This document shows, piece after piece, positions 54,223 through 62,265 of a stretch of DNA of 64,000 nt (positions within the stretch are counted from its first letter, which is position 1; the number at the start of each line of letters is the position of its first letter). Location: assembly GCF_009930795.1 (NCBI RefSeq), contig NZ_CP017146.1, forward strand, positions 2,356,001 through 2,420,000. Direction: 5' to 3'. The stretch is from Marisediminicola antarctica (GTDB taxonomy: Bacteria; Actinomycetota; Actinomycetes; Actinomycetales; Microbacteriaceae). A program made the translations under genes and the position numbers. The notes under the pieces were generated by a model, which did not search any database, had not been told where the DNA came from, and worked only from the letters and a program-made list of their open reading frames with translations.

Positions 54223-54453
54223 ATGATCACCGTGCATGTATGTACGTGTCGCGAGATGCCCACGCGGCCGGTCCCACCTGAGAAGGTGAGGGTGGCCGCG
54301 GCGCGAGTTCGGGTGGAGTCGGACCGACAGGTGAACCGCTCGACTCCGCAGTGGATTCTCGATCTGGCGGACCTCGGGAGCGTCGAGCCTTCCGAGCGTC
54401 GGAAGGAACGTTTCGGTCGCCTGAGTTGGTTTCGACGACTTCGACGTCGATGA
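54223..54453 (+). CDS. Small basic hypothetical protein
   Basis: A 76-residue open frame starting MITVHVCTCREMPTRPVPPE and continuing with KVRVAAARVRVESDRQVNRS, TPQWILDLADL and an Arg-rich end. Coding character is reasonable and GTGGGA lies about 10 bases before the ATG at 54223, but no family is recognised. It ends 42 bp before the metallophosphoesterase gene on the same strand. Confidence 0.4.
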   Translation: MITVHVCTCREMPTRPVPPEKVRVAAARVRVESDRQVNRSTPQWILDLADLGSVEPSERRKERFGRLSWFRRLRRR

Positions 54454-54495
54454 GCTCGGGACAAGCCCGGCATCAACACAGGAAGCGAGGATCCG

Positions 54496-55305
54496 ATGGA
54501 ATCACTGTCGACAGCCGAGCGAATCGGCATTCTCGGAGACGTGCACGGCGATCTCGACCATGTGCTGCGGGTGTCGGGCGCGATGTCGACGCGCGACATC
54601 CGGACACTTCTGGTTCTGGGCGACTTTGGATTTATCTGGCCGGGCGCCAACTGGGACAACGTCGTCGCCAAGCTGAGCAAGAGGCTCCTCGCCCGAGGCC
54701 AGTCCTTGTTTTTCGTCGACGGGAACCACGAGGACTTCAGTCGCCTCTACCGTTTCCCCATCGGGCCAGACGGATTGCGGTGGATACGCCCGAACATCGC
54801 GCACATACCGCGCGGATACCGAACCCGCCTAGCCTCTGGGAGGACTCTGGCCGCACTTGGCGGTGCGAGCTCCGTCGACGTTGAATACCGCCGGGAAGGG
54901 TACTCGTGGTGGCCGCAGGAGTCGATCACCGAGGCCGACCTCGACGCCGTCGGCGACGAACCCGCCGAGCTCCTCGTCGGGCACGACGCACCCCTGAACC
55001 TTCCCGGCCTCGATCGTCGGCTGGCCCAAACCGCCGACCAGTGGCCGTCGGCGGGGCGCGAATACGCAGCCGCCGGACGTCGCATGTTCCACCGCGGATT
55101 TCTGCAGCTGCGCCCCGCACTGTACCTCGGCGGCCATTATCACCACCACATCGACGAGACGGTCGTGATCGGCGTCGGTGACGACCGCTTCGAGTCGCGC
55201 GTGGTCCTCCTCGACAAGAACGGTGACCCGACAACCATCAGCCAAGGCATCCTGAACGTGACGACGTTCAACCTCGACCTGTTCTGCCTGGCGAATCGCA
55301 CATAA
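54496..55305 (+). CDS. Calcineurin-like metallophosphoesterase
   Basis: A 269-residue phosphoesterase with the full metal-site set: GDVHGD (residues 14-19), GDFG near 45, GNHE near 77, GHDAP and GHYHHHID. Such enzymes hydrolyse phosphomonoesters or phosphodiesters with a di-metal centre; the substrate is not predictable. No signal peptide. The ATG at 54496 has GCGAGGA upstream. It may be co-transcribed with the small gene before it. The C-terminal 40 residues follow the last metal motif without a recognisable extra domain. Confidence 0.85.
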   Translation: MESLSTAERIGILGDVHGDLDHVLRVSGAMSTRDIRTLLVLGDFGFIWPGANWDNVVAKLSKRLLARGQSLFFVDGNHEDFSRLYRFPIGPDGLRWIRPNIAHIPRGYRTRLASGRTLAALGGASSVDVEYRREGYSWWPQESITEADLDAVGDEPAELLVGHDAPLNLPGLDRRLAQTADQWPSAGREYAAAGRRMFHRGFLQLRPALYLGGHYHHHIDETVVIGVGDDRFESRVVLLDKNGDPTTISQGILNVTTFNLDLFCLANRT

Positions 55306-55353
55306 ACCAACCCCGCGCCGATGCGGGCTCCAGTGTGGGCTAGTCACACCACG

Positions 55354-55557
55354 TCACCGGTGGCGTCGGGGACGCTTCGCGGGGTTCCACGGGAACGGCC
55401 ACGTCGACGGGTCCTGATCGGTCACGTCGACGCCGTCATCCCAGACGCGGGTCCACGGCGGCTCGATGCCGCGTTCCCGGTATGCCCGCTCGAATGCATC
55501 TCCGCGGAACTTGGGGTATCCGGTTCCGTTCGGCGGCAGGTCGTGTTCGCGGGCCAT
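55354..55557 (-). CDS. Small conserved protein, copy 1 of a duplicated gene
   Basis: A 67-residue protein starting MAREHDLPPNGTGYPKFRGD, with ERAYRERGIEPPWTRVWDDG and WPFPWNPAKRPRRHR. A near-identical gene is at 57219-57425; the frame is intact in both with mostly conservative changes, which supports a real gene. The ATG at 55557 has GAGGAG about 4 bases upstream. It diverges from the HA-domain gene at 55790. Function unknown. Confidence 0.65.
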   Translation of the reverse strand: MAREHDLPPNGTGYPKFRGDAFERAYRERGIEPPWTRVWDDGVDVTDQDPSTWPFPWNPAKRPRRHR

Positions 55558-56167
55558 GGTGCTCCTCAGGCTCGAGCAGCCGGCCCTGCGACGACGATAT
55601 TACGCCGCACGTAGGACCTTGCTCCAGCGCCAGTTCGTAGGGGCGCCGCCAGAATGCAGGGCACGACCGCGTCATCGCCACCCACTGCTTTATCCGGGCC
55701 CCGGACTGATGGCTCGAGACTCGTTAACGGCAACGTGCCGCGCATGACTTTCCGGGCGGCTGCGACCTCCGCCCGGAAGGGCACGTGCCGTGGCGATGGA
55801 GGACGGGTCGAGCCGGAAATCGTTCGACCAGCTGGAACGGCGTTGGATGGCCAATTATGAGGAGCTCCGGTCATTCCGGGCAACGAAGGGGAAGTTGCCC
55901 CTCGAGGCGGGCGTGGGCTCGGAGGCGACTCTGGGTGGATGGTTGCGTAACCAACGACGACGGCACAAGCGCGGACGGATGCCGGCGTGGCAGGCAGACT
56001 TGCTGCAGCGGATCCCCGGCTTCGTCTGGGAGCCGGCGGTAGGGGCCTGGTGGGTCAAGCTCGAGCTGCTGCGTGCGTTTCTTGAGCGGGAGGGGCGGGT
56101 GCCGCGTTACCGGGCGGTCCATGCGGGGGAGCGGGAGCTGGCAGCGTGGGTGCACAAGCAGCGCCAT
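55360..56167. repeat. 808-bp direct repeat, copy 1
   Basis: Matches 57228-58035 at a constant offset of 1868 bp with no indel seen, and diverges abruptly at 56168/58036. It contains the small minus-strand gene, the divergent promoter region and the N-terminal 126 codons of the HA-domain protein. Confidence 0.85.
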
Positions 56168-56755
56168 TTCCTCTGCGTCGTGGCGTTTCTGCCCGCAGTC
56201 ATGGGCTGGCATGTCCTCATTCCAGCACTGGGCGGCGCGCTCCTATTGGTCGCCAATCTGGTGCATCGCCCATGGAGACAGATATTCGTCCCACACACGT
56301 CACCGTTCGTCGTCGCCAGCATCGTGATGGTCTCGGTCGGGGTGGCTGCGTTCCAGCTCCTCACGAGTGCCCCTCGCCAGTCGAGCGGATCGCTCGAATG
56401 GAGCGTTCTACCCGGGCAAGAATACGGACCACTCGCCGTCATTGCGATCGTAATCGTTGCTTCGATCACCAACGCAACGTTCGAGGAGCTGTTGTGGCGC
56501 GTTGGGCTACAGAGGCTCTTTGCGGGCCGTGGGTGGCTCATCGCCCAGTGGCTCCTGTTGTCAGTTATCTTCGGCCTCTCTCATGTGAACGGAACGCCTG
56601 GCGGTATCCTCGGGATGGCGTTTGCCGGCTTGTTCGGCTTCGTCATGTGCATCATCCGAGAGGTGTCTCGAGGCTCCGTCATCTGGATAATCGTGGTTCA
56701 CTTCGTCGCGGATGTAATTCTGATCGGAGGCGTTTATGGCATCTTCATTTGGTGA
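55790..56755 (+). CDS. HA-domain / CPBP intramembrane protease fusion
   Basis: A 321-residue chimera. Residues 1-126 are two helicase-associated-type repeats nearly identical to the protein at 57658. At the exact repeat boundary (56168) the sequence switches to a membrane protein with several helices carrying the CPBP (CAAX protease/Abi) motifs: FEELLWR near residue 233, FGLSHVNG near 263 and HFVAD near 304. CPBP proteases cleave substrates in the membrane and include bacteriocin-immunity and abortive-infection proteins. The fusion is in frame. Start is the GTG at 55790 or ATG 55796. The next gene overlaps its end by 20 bp. Confidence 0.75.
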   Translation: MAMEDGSSRKSFDQLERRWMANYEELRSFRATKGKLPLEAGVGSEATLGGWLRNQRRRHKRGRMPAWQADLLQRIPGFVWEPAVGAWWVKLELLRAFLEREGRVPRYRAVHAGERELAAWVHKQRHFLCVVAFLPAVMGWHVLIPALGGALLLVANLVHRPWRQIFVPHTSPFVVASIVMVSVGVAAFQLLTSAPRQSSGSLEWSVLPGQEYGPLAVIAIVIVASITNATFEELLWRVGLQRLFAGRGWLIAQWLLLSVIFGLSHVNGTPGGILGMAFAGLFGFVMCIIREVSRGSVIWIIVVHFVADVILIGGVYGIFIW

Positions 56756-57170
56756 ACAGTTCGCAGCAATCGTTCGCACTACGAGTCGTTCTGCACACGC
56801 CTATTTGTGCGACGGTAACTCAGCCGCGGCCGTGGCTTGGGACGACAACTCCGAAATTACGATTCGACTGTCCCTTCGTGGTGAAGAGATTTGGCTTCTC
56901 GCCGGTTCGGGGACTCTTCTACGTTTTGTGGCTGCGAGTGACGGCGAGTTCGACCACGAGGGCATCGGCTATGTCATCAATCAGATTTTGCATGGAGCCG
57001 CTATTGAGTTCTTTGGTGTGGCCGAAGACACTGACAACGTCAACTTTGCTACGGGCTTTGAGATCGGTCAGTCGCAAGAGTTCGCGGGTGGATTGAACGG
57101 GAGCCAAGCCCGCTTCAGGACGCGTCTGGCCGGACCGATGGCTAGTGCCGCCCTGACCATACTTGAGTAG
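56736..57170 (+). CDS. Hypothetical protein coupled to the CPBP fusion
   Basis: A 144-residue soluble protein starting MASSFGEQFAAIVRTTSRSA. It overlaps the end of the protease gene by 20 bp, which implies coupling and a joint function. No motif is recognised; a strand-rich central part (ITIRLSLRGEEIWLLAGSGT) and FATGFEIGQSQEFAGG are visible. It lies wholly in the 1.06-kb segment that separates the two 808-bp repeats, so it moved together with the protease module. A partner, substrate or immunity protein is possible. Confidence 0.65.
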   Translation: MASSFGEQFAAIVRTTSRSAHAYLCDGNSAAAVAWDDNSEITIRLSLRGEEIWLLAGSGTLLRFVAASDGEFDHEGIGYVINQILHGAAIEFFGVAEDTDNVNFATGFEIGQSQEFAGGLNGSQARFRTRLAGPMASAALTILE

Positions 57171-57218
57171 CCCGCTTTGACGACGTAGACAGAAAGCCCA
57201 GGGTCGATATAGGTGATC

Positions 57219-57425
57219 TTACGTCCGGTGGCGCCGGGGCCGTTTCGCGGGGTTCCACGGAAACGGCCACGTCGACGGGTCCTGGCCGGTCACGTCGGCG
57301 CCGTCATCCCATACCCGAGTCCACGGCGGCTCGATGCCGCGTTCCCGGTATGCCCGCTCCAATGCATCTCCGCGGAACTTGGGGTATCCGGTTCCGTTCG
57401 GCGGCAGGTCGTGTTCGTGGGCCAT
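57219..57425 (-). CDS. Small conserved protein, copy 2 of a duplicated gene
   Basis: A 68-residue protein, nearly identical to that at 55354-55557 (MAHEHDLPPNGTGYPKFRGD; ends PAKRPRRHRT). The few differences are single substitutions (R3H, F22L, V43A, D47G) that keep the frame. The ATG at 57425 has the same GAGGAG upstream. Function unknown. Confidence 0.65.
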   Translation of the reverse strand: MAHEHDLPPNGTGYPKFRGDALERAYRERGIEPPWTRVWDDGADVTGQDPSTWPFPWNPAKRPRRHRT

Positions 57426-58035
57426 GGTGCTCCTCAGGCTCGAGCAGCCGGCCCTGCGACGACGATATTACGCCGCACGTACGACCTTGCTCCAGCGCCA
57501 GTTCGTAGGGGCGCCGCCAGAATGCCGGGCACGACCGCGTCATCGCCACCCAGTGCTCTATCCGGGTCCCGGACTGGTCGCTCGAGGCTCCGTAACAGCA
57601 ACGTGCCGCGCATGACTTTCTGGGCGGCCGTGACCTCCGCCCGGAAGGGCACGTGCCGTGGCGATGGAGGACGGGCCAAGCCGAGAGCCGGCCGACAGGC
57701 TGGAACAGCGTTGGCTTGCCACTTATGGGCAAATCAGGTCATTCCGGGCGACGAAGGGAAAGTTGCCTCTCGAGGCGGGCGTGGGTTCGGAGGCGACTCT
57801 GGGTGGATGGTTGCGTAACCAACGACGACGGCACAAGCGCGGACGGATGCCGGCGTGGCAGGCAGATTTGCTGCAGCGGATCCCCGGGTTCGTCTGGGAG
57901 CCGGCGGTAGGGGCATGGTGGGTCAAGCTCGAGCTGCTGCGTGCGTTTCTTGAGCGGGAGGGGCGGGTGCCGCGTTACCGGTCGGTCGATGCGGGGGAGC
58001 GGGAGCTGGCAGCGTGGGTGCACAAGCAGCGCCAT
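57228..58035. repeat. 808-bp direct repeat, copy 2
   Basis: Second copy of 55360-56167, offset 1868 bp. Here the HA-domain gene continues past the repeat boundary into its own short C-terminus, so this copy may be the ancestral one. Confidence 0.85.
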
Positions 58036-58107
58036 CACTTTCGACAGGGCCGGCTTCGGCCCGATCGCGCCGCTGCGCTGCGCCGCCTGCCGTTCAAGAT
58101 TGTGTAG
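57658..58107 (+). CDS. HA-domain protein, stand-alone copy
   Basis: A 149-residue protein with two helicase-associated-type repeats: RWLATYGQIRSFRATKGKLP ... LGGWLRNQRRRHKRGRMP and WVKLELLRAFLEREGRVPRY ... ELAAWVHKQRH. The last 23 residues (HFRQGRLRPDRAAALRRLPF) complete a third helix and differ from the fusion copy at 55790. Start is the GTG at 57658 (or ATG 57664), with GGAAGGG upstream. It converges on the HTH regulator at 58240. Confidence 0.65.
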   Translation: MAMEDGPSREPADRLEQRWLATYGQIRSFRATKGKLPLEAGVGSEATLGGWLRNQRRRHKRGRMPAWQADLLQRIPGFVWEPAVGAWWVKLELLRAFLEREGRVPRYRSVDAGERELAAWVHKQRHHFRQGRLRPDRAAALRRLPFKIV

Positions 58108-58239
58108 GCGCGCGGGCCAGAGGCGGATTGTCGTCCAAAACGGGAACACGTACCGCGGAAGATGTTCGATTCTGGGTTGATGCGGCCGACAACTCTGGAG
58201 CTTCGACGAGCGGCAGGTCCCGCTTGCCGCCGTTCGCCG

Positions 58240-58656
58240 TCAAGCACCCCCCTCCTGGGGAGCCGGCGAGCGCCAGCTGTCAGTCGTCTCGGGGTCGGTG
58301 AGCTGTCTGAGGGTGGCGCCGATGAAGGGAGCGAGGTCGGGGATCTGGCGTGCCCAGAAGAGCATGTCGGTGATGGTGATCATCGTCTCGCCCCTCAGGA
58401 GTCGCTGGAAGCGGTCCTCGGAGAGGCCGGGTGGCAACTCGTTTGTCGCACAGAACGTCCTGATGTTGGTGTTGTGGTCGAGGAGGTGTTCCCGGATCCT
58501 GTTGGCGACGGCATGTTGCAGCTCCGCCGCCGCTTGGTGCGGTGTCTCCATCGGACCGGTGGCGAGTTGGGTGCTGGTGCGGCCGAACTTCTTCGGGTTG
58601 TCGGCGAGCGAGCGGGGCTCGAACACGACGCCGCCGGGCTGAGGCTTACGAGGCAT
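58240..58656 (-). CDS. XRE-like helix-turn-helix regulator of the recombinase pair
   Basis: A 138-residue protein. The central part (ANRIREHLLDHNTNIRTFCA then SEDRFQRLLRGETMITITDM) reads as an XRE-type helix-turn-helix in which LLRGETMITI forms the recognition region; the flanks are disordered-looking. It diverges from the tyrosine recombinase gene across 133 bp that contain a repeated TTTGCACCA motif, so autoregulation and control of the recombinase are likely. The ATG at 58656 has no clear Shine-Dalgarno and may be leaderless. Confidence 0.65.
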   Translation of the reverse strand: MPRKPQPGGVVFEPRSLADNPKKFGRTSTQLATGPMETPHQAAAELQHAVANRIREHLLDHNTNIRTFCATNELPPGLSEDRFQRLLRGETMITITDMLFWARQIPDLAPFIGATLRQLTDPETTDSWRSPAPQEGGA

Positions 58657-58673
58657 GGCCTAATTTTACCCAA

Positions 58674-58749
58674 TTTGCACCAGTCTGATAGCAATCGCTG
58701 GGTTTTGGTGGTGATATGCGTCGTTTCGCAGTCTGTTTGCACCACAGTC
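58674..58749. promoter_or_regulatory. Paired TTTGCACCA operators between regulator and recombinase
   Basis: TTTGCACCAGTC at 58674-58685 and TTTGCACCACAGTC at 58736-58749, direct repeats 62 bp apart (about six helical turns). They flank the divergent promoter region and are good candidate binding sites for the HTH protein. Confidence 0.5.
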
Positions 58750-58789
58750 ACGCTGAACCGGTTGGCGATCGCCGCACACACACCTCTGC

Positions 58790-59968
58790 ATGACTACCCC
58801 TACAGAACTCTCCGGCCTTCCTGCGACCAGATCGACCCCCTCCGCCATCAAGCGACCGCGGAAGAGCACCGCCGCCAGGATCGCCAACACACACGTCGAC
58901 TCGGGCGTCGACTATGACAGCGACGCACGCCTGCTCGTGTTCCGCGAGGGCGCCGAGGACCCGCGGGTGGCGGCGGCCCGCATGATGCTCCACGGTGCGG
59001 CGAGTGAGGATGCCCGGGTAGCTATGGAGGCCATCCGAGCCGAGCTGCCGCCGGCCACCGCGAAGAAGATGAGCGACTACAAGTCCTCGCTCCCCGCCGC
59101 GGCTGTCGAGGCCATCCGCCCATTCGTCGAGAACGCGGTGGCGCTTGCACTCCCAAAGACCACCCACTCAGTCGAAACGCTCCTCGGCCCCTGTATGCAC
59201 TTCGTCTACTGGGCCGTATACGTCATCGGTGCCGACCTCGACGCCGACATCATCTTCAAGCGGGAGCTGATCGAGAACTACGTGCGCGGGGCGGCGAAGG
59301 ACCGCTCGGAGGGCACCCGCCGCAACCATCGCGCGTGGCTGTTCCGCGTCGCCGAGGCCGCGAACCCTGAGGCCAACCCCCGCAACCCGATGCCGCTGAA
59401 CGCCCGGGCGGTCGAGACTCCCTACGACGCCGACGGCTTTGTCGCACTCGGCCGGTGGGCTGCCGGTCAGAAGACCCCCCACATGCGAACCGCCGCCAAA
59501 ACTCTTCTGGCACTCGGGGCGGGAGCCGGCCTCCGCGCCTCCGAGATCGCGGTACTCAGGCGCGAGGCGATCACCGTCGACGAGAAAGGTCGGGTGACGA
59601 TCGAGATCACCGAGGGCGGTCCGCATCGCGTTGTTCCGGTGACGGCCCAGTTCGAGAAGTCGCTCGCGAAGGCTGCGAAGGTCATGCCGCCCGGCTCTTT
59701 CGCCTTTCTCCCGAACCGGGTCCGGACCGGACATGAGGTCGTGAGTGCCTTCGTCGGCCGATCATCCATGCCGCCGGGCAGCCCGGTCGTGCGGGCGAGC
59801 AAACTGCGCAATACCTGGCTGGTCCGGCAGATGACCAACCGTGTCGATGTGCTCACCCTGATGGATGCGGCGGGTCTGCAGTCGCTCGAGTCGATCTCCC
59901 GGCTGGCGAGCTACGTGCCCCGCCCGTCCGAGAAGGACCGCCTGGCCCAGCTGCGAGGCACGCGATGA
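58790..59968 (+). CDS. Tyrosine recombinase of a two-enzyme mobile element
   Basis: A 392-residue protein with the catalytic layout of tyrosine recombinases: Arg249 in GAGAGLRASEIAVL, Arg340 in ASKLRNTWL, and the nucleophile candidate Tyr375 in LASYVP. The usual His of HxxR is Ser337 and the second His/Trp is not evident, so this is a divergent branch. An N-terminal SAM-like core-binding region precedes it. The ATG at 58790 is taken as start, without a clear ribosome site. Its TGA overlaps the start of the DDE-type gene by 4 bp (ATGA), so both enzymes are made together. It may integrate, excise or resolve the element. Confidence 0.78.
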   Translation: MTTPTELSGLPATRSTPSAIKRPRKSTAARIANTHVDSGVDYDSDARLLVFREGAEDPRVAAARMMLHGAASEDARVAMEAIRAELPPATAKKMSDYKSSLPAAAVEAIRPFVENAVALALPKTTHSVETLLGPCMHFVYWAVYVIGADLDADIIFKRELIENYVRGAAKDRSEGTRRNHRAWLFRVAEAANPEANPRNPMPLNARAVETPYDADGFVALGRWAAGQKTPHMRTAAKTLLALGAGAGLRASEIAVLRREAITVDEKGRVTIEITEGGPHRVVPVTAQFEKSLAKAAKVMPPGSFAFLPNRVRTGHEVVSAFVGRSSMPPGSPVVRASKLRNTWLVRQMTNRVDVLTLMDAAGLQSLESISRLASYVPRPSEKDRLAQLRGTR

Positions 59969-61818
59969 GCCGCCCCACCATTGAATCGCAGTATGAGCAG
60001 GCCGAGAGGTGGATGCATCATACTTTCGGCTCCGGTATGCGCGACTACACCTCGGCAAACCTGAGCACGCCAAACAGCGTCGCCATCGTCGAGGTGGACC
60101 GGCTCGTCAAAGCATCGGCAATTCGCCAGCTCATTGTTGGGTGGCGCGCTGAAGATGTGAAGTCGGCCGCAGGGGCGAAGCCCTTCGTTGATGAAACCGC
60201 GGCACTGGCGCTGATATTGCTGCAGCTCCGACTCGAGCGTCCCACGCTGATCAGCGACATGGCGAAGACGTTCCACAGACTGAGTCCGCGACAGCGGGCG
60301 GTCATCGGGTTACGGCACGACGGTGAGGACACACGCGTCTACGGCCGAATCGGGGATGCAGTGAAGCGTCTCATCGCGCTTGTCGACGAATTCCCGGGTC
60401 GCCGCGACAAAATCCTTAGTCGTGACGAGTTCCGGGCGATGATCGCAGGGCGAGACCCAGCGGACTGCCGAAAGCGGCGCGAGCGGATGTTCCTCCTCGG
60501 CAACACCCTCGTCGAGGGCACCTGGAAGATGCTCCCCCGAGAGGTGCGCGAGCGATGGGAAGGCAACATCGCCCAGGACGCCACACTCGTCCCACTCCAA
60601 GGGCAGCGGGGCAACCCAGCCGGCCACAACCTGAACGAGCGACGCCGATCGATCAACTCTGACGGCGGGTACTACCAGCGCGCCGGAAGCCACGGAGCCA
60701 TGACCCATTCCGACGCCCGCGAAGCCAACAAAGCCAGCCCCGGCGCCAAGAACAAAGGAACGTCCATCGGCAAGAGCACTTGGGGAGTCGAAGCGGAACT
60801 CGCGCGACTGGTTCCCAACCTTCACGACGACCCGGATCTCTTCCCCCTCATCACACTCGGCGTGAGCTACCACATCCCCGGCGCGATCACGGGAGAGGGA
60901 GTGCGCATGCTGAACTCCTTCGTTGACCGAGGGCACCGCCCCAACCACTACATCGTCGACCGCGCATACCCCGGGGGCAAGTTCCAGGAATTCCACCTAC
61001 CCGCCCGACTCCTCGGTGTGAAGCTCGTGTTCGACTACAAGGACAAAGCACTCGGCGTTCAACTGCACCACACCAGCGGATTCGTGCAGGTTTCCGGCGC
61101 CTGGTACCTCGACAACCTCCCCGACGTGCACCGCGACGCCGACAAAGTGGTGCTCGTCGCACGGAACAAGTTCGATGCCGAAATTAACCGGATCGAGAAG
61201 ACCAACCCCACCGACGCTGAACGCGCGGAAGGGAAAGGAAAGGCGGGCAAGGAACTGGCGCCGGCAGAGGAGCTTTACGAGAAACAGTTGGCGCAGCGCG
61301 CAAAGTACATGCTGACCTACAAGGGCCACATCCAGCCAGACGGGTCTCGCCGCTACATCATCCCTACCGATGCACCGGGGTACCCCAAGTGGAAAGCACA
61401 GAAAGGCTCCCACCAGAGCCAGAGCATCGTGATGACCCTGCCTACTGCGAAGGAAATCGAAGATGATGTGAACGCTGGCGGACTCAAGAACGAACAGTAC
61501 TTCGCCTACGGAACGGCACCGTGGAAGCACGCCTACGGCCTTCGCAACGGTGTCGAATCGGCCAACCGAAATGTCAAGCGCGCACAATTTGAAGACATCG
61601 CGACGCCCGACAAACGCGGCGTCCGCGGCAACACCTTCACCTACATCGTCGTCGCGATGAGCATTGTCGCCGAGAATCTTCGACAGATGGTTTCCTTCTT
61701 CAAACGCAAACTTGCGCTGAAAACCATTCACTCAAAGAACAACTACATTCCCTCGCTCTTCTGGCAGAGCGACAACTCGGTGCCCGCACCCGAGCCCGAA
61801 CCCCGGCCACCCTGGTAG
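59965..61818 (+). CDS. DDE transposase-like protein of a two-enzyme mobile element
   Basis: A 617-residue protein whose C-terminal two thirds look like an RNase H-fold transposase: Asp205 in NIAQDATLVP, Asp332 in HYIVDRAYPG, and Glu531 in YGLRNGVESANRNVKR, the last typical of IS4/IS1182-type enzymes. A helical domain (residues 60-200) precedes it, and a charged insertion (about 400-480) separates the second Asp from the Glu. The C-terminus ends in a Pro/Glu tail. It is translationally coupled to the tyrosine recombinase. A degenerate homologue (15337-15495) and a shortened one (52744-53955) show that the family has been mobile here. No flanking terminal inverted repeats were found by eye. Confidence 0.72.
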   Translation: MSRPTIESQYEQAERWMHHTFGSGMRDYTSANLSTPNSVAIVEVDRLVKASAIRQLIVGWRAEDVKSAAGAKPFVDETAALALILLQLRLERPTLISDMAKTFHRLSPRQRAVIGLRHDGEDTRVYGRIGDAVKRLIALVDEFPGRRDKILSRDEFRAMIAGRDPADCRKRRERMFLLGNTLVEGTWKMLPREVRERWEGNIAQDATLVPLQGQRGNPAGHNLNERRRSINSDGGYYQRAGSHGAMTHSDAREANKASPGAKNKGTSIGKSTWGVEAELARLVPNLHDDPDLFPLITLGVSYHIPGAITGEGVRMLNSFVDRGHRPNHYIVDRAYPGGKFQEFHLPARLLGVKLVFDYKDKALGVQLHHTSGFVQVSGAWYLDNLPDVHRDADKVVLVARNKFDAEINRIEKTNPTDAERAEGKGKAGKELAPAEELYEKQLAQRAKYMLTYKGHIQPDGSRRYIIPTDAPGYPKWKAQKGSHQSQSIVMTLPTAKEIEDDVNAGGLKNEQYFAYGTAPWKHAYGLRNGVESANRNVKRAQFEDIATPDKRGVRGNTFTYIVVAMSIVAENLRQMVSFFKRKLALKTIHSKNNYIPSLFWQSDNSVPAPEPEPRPPW

Positions 61819-61865
61819 CCGGAACCACTGCGCGATAACCCCCGCTTACCCGCAACACCGATACG

Positions 61866-61904
61866 AATCGGCGTGCCTGAAAATCCTCAGGCACGCCGAT
61901 TTTG
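61866..61904 (+). terminator. Rho-independent terminator after the mobile-element genes
   Basis: A perfect 15-bp stem, AATCGGCGTGCCTGA / TCAGGCACGCCGATT, with a 6-base loop and a short T-run. It lies 48 bp after the DDE-type gene. Confidence 0.9.
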
Positions 61905-61961
61905 CGTTTAACGCCCGCATCGGGCATCCGCCGACGGTGCCCTGAGCACGAATCCGGGCAC

Positions 61962-61999
61962 AAAAAAGGCCGGGAGACCGCTAAGCGATACTCCCGACC
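61962..61999 (-). terminator. Terminator of tRNA-Leu
   Basis: On the minus strand GGTCGGGAG pairs with CTCCCGGCC (one mismatch) and is followed by TTTTTT (61962-61967). It is 44 bp downstream of the tRNA 3' end. Confidence 0.85.
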
Positions 62000-62042
62000 A
62001 ATTTCCCGAACAATCCAGCTGAATAGGCCGAATCTCTCAGTG

Positions 62043-62126
62043 TGCGCGAAGGGGGACTTGAACCCCCACGCCCTTTCGGGCACTAGCACCTCAAGCTAGC
62101 GCGTCTACCAATTCCGCCATCCGCGC
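62043..62126 (-). tRNA. tRNA-Leu(GAG)
   Basis: An 84-base tRNA with acceptor stem GCGCGGA / UUCGCGC, discriminator A, anticodon loop UUGAGGU (anticodon GAG) on a CUAGC stem, a long variable arm (UGCCCGAAAGGGCGU) as in class II tRNAs, and the T-arm with GUUCAAGUC. CCA is not encoded. It reads codons CUC and CUU. Its 3' end faces the mobile element at 58.2-61.8 kb, the usual place for element insertion. Confidence 0.95.
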
Positions 62127-62265
62127 GCTTCCGGTAATCCCGTGCGGGACCACCGAGGTACGACAATAGCACGCGCGGGGTGGGCAGTTTGAACACCCGG
62201 CACACCCGGGCGGAGATCCGCACGCAACCGCCCCCTCACACGGCGTCATCGGTATCGTGGGAGGC

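Noticed and set aside
54351-54884. Open frame overlapping the metallophosphoesterase
   Set aside because: Different frame from a gene with five intact metal-binding motifs; its translation is Arg/Ser-rich noise.
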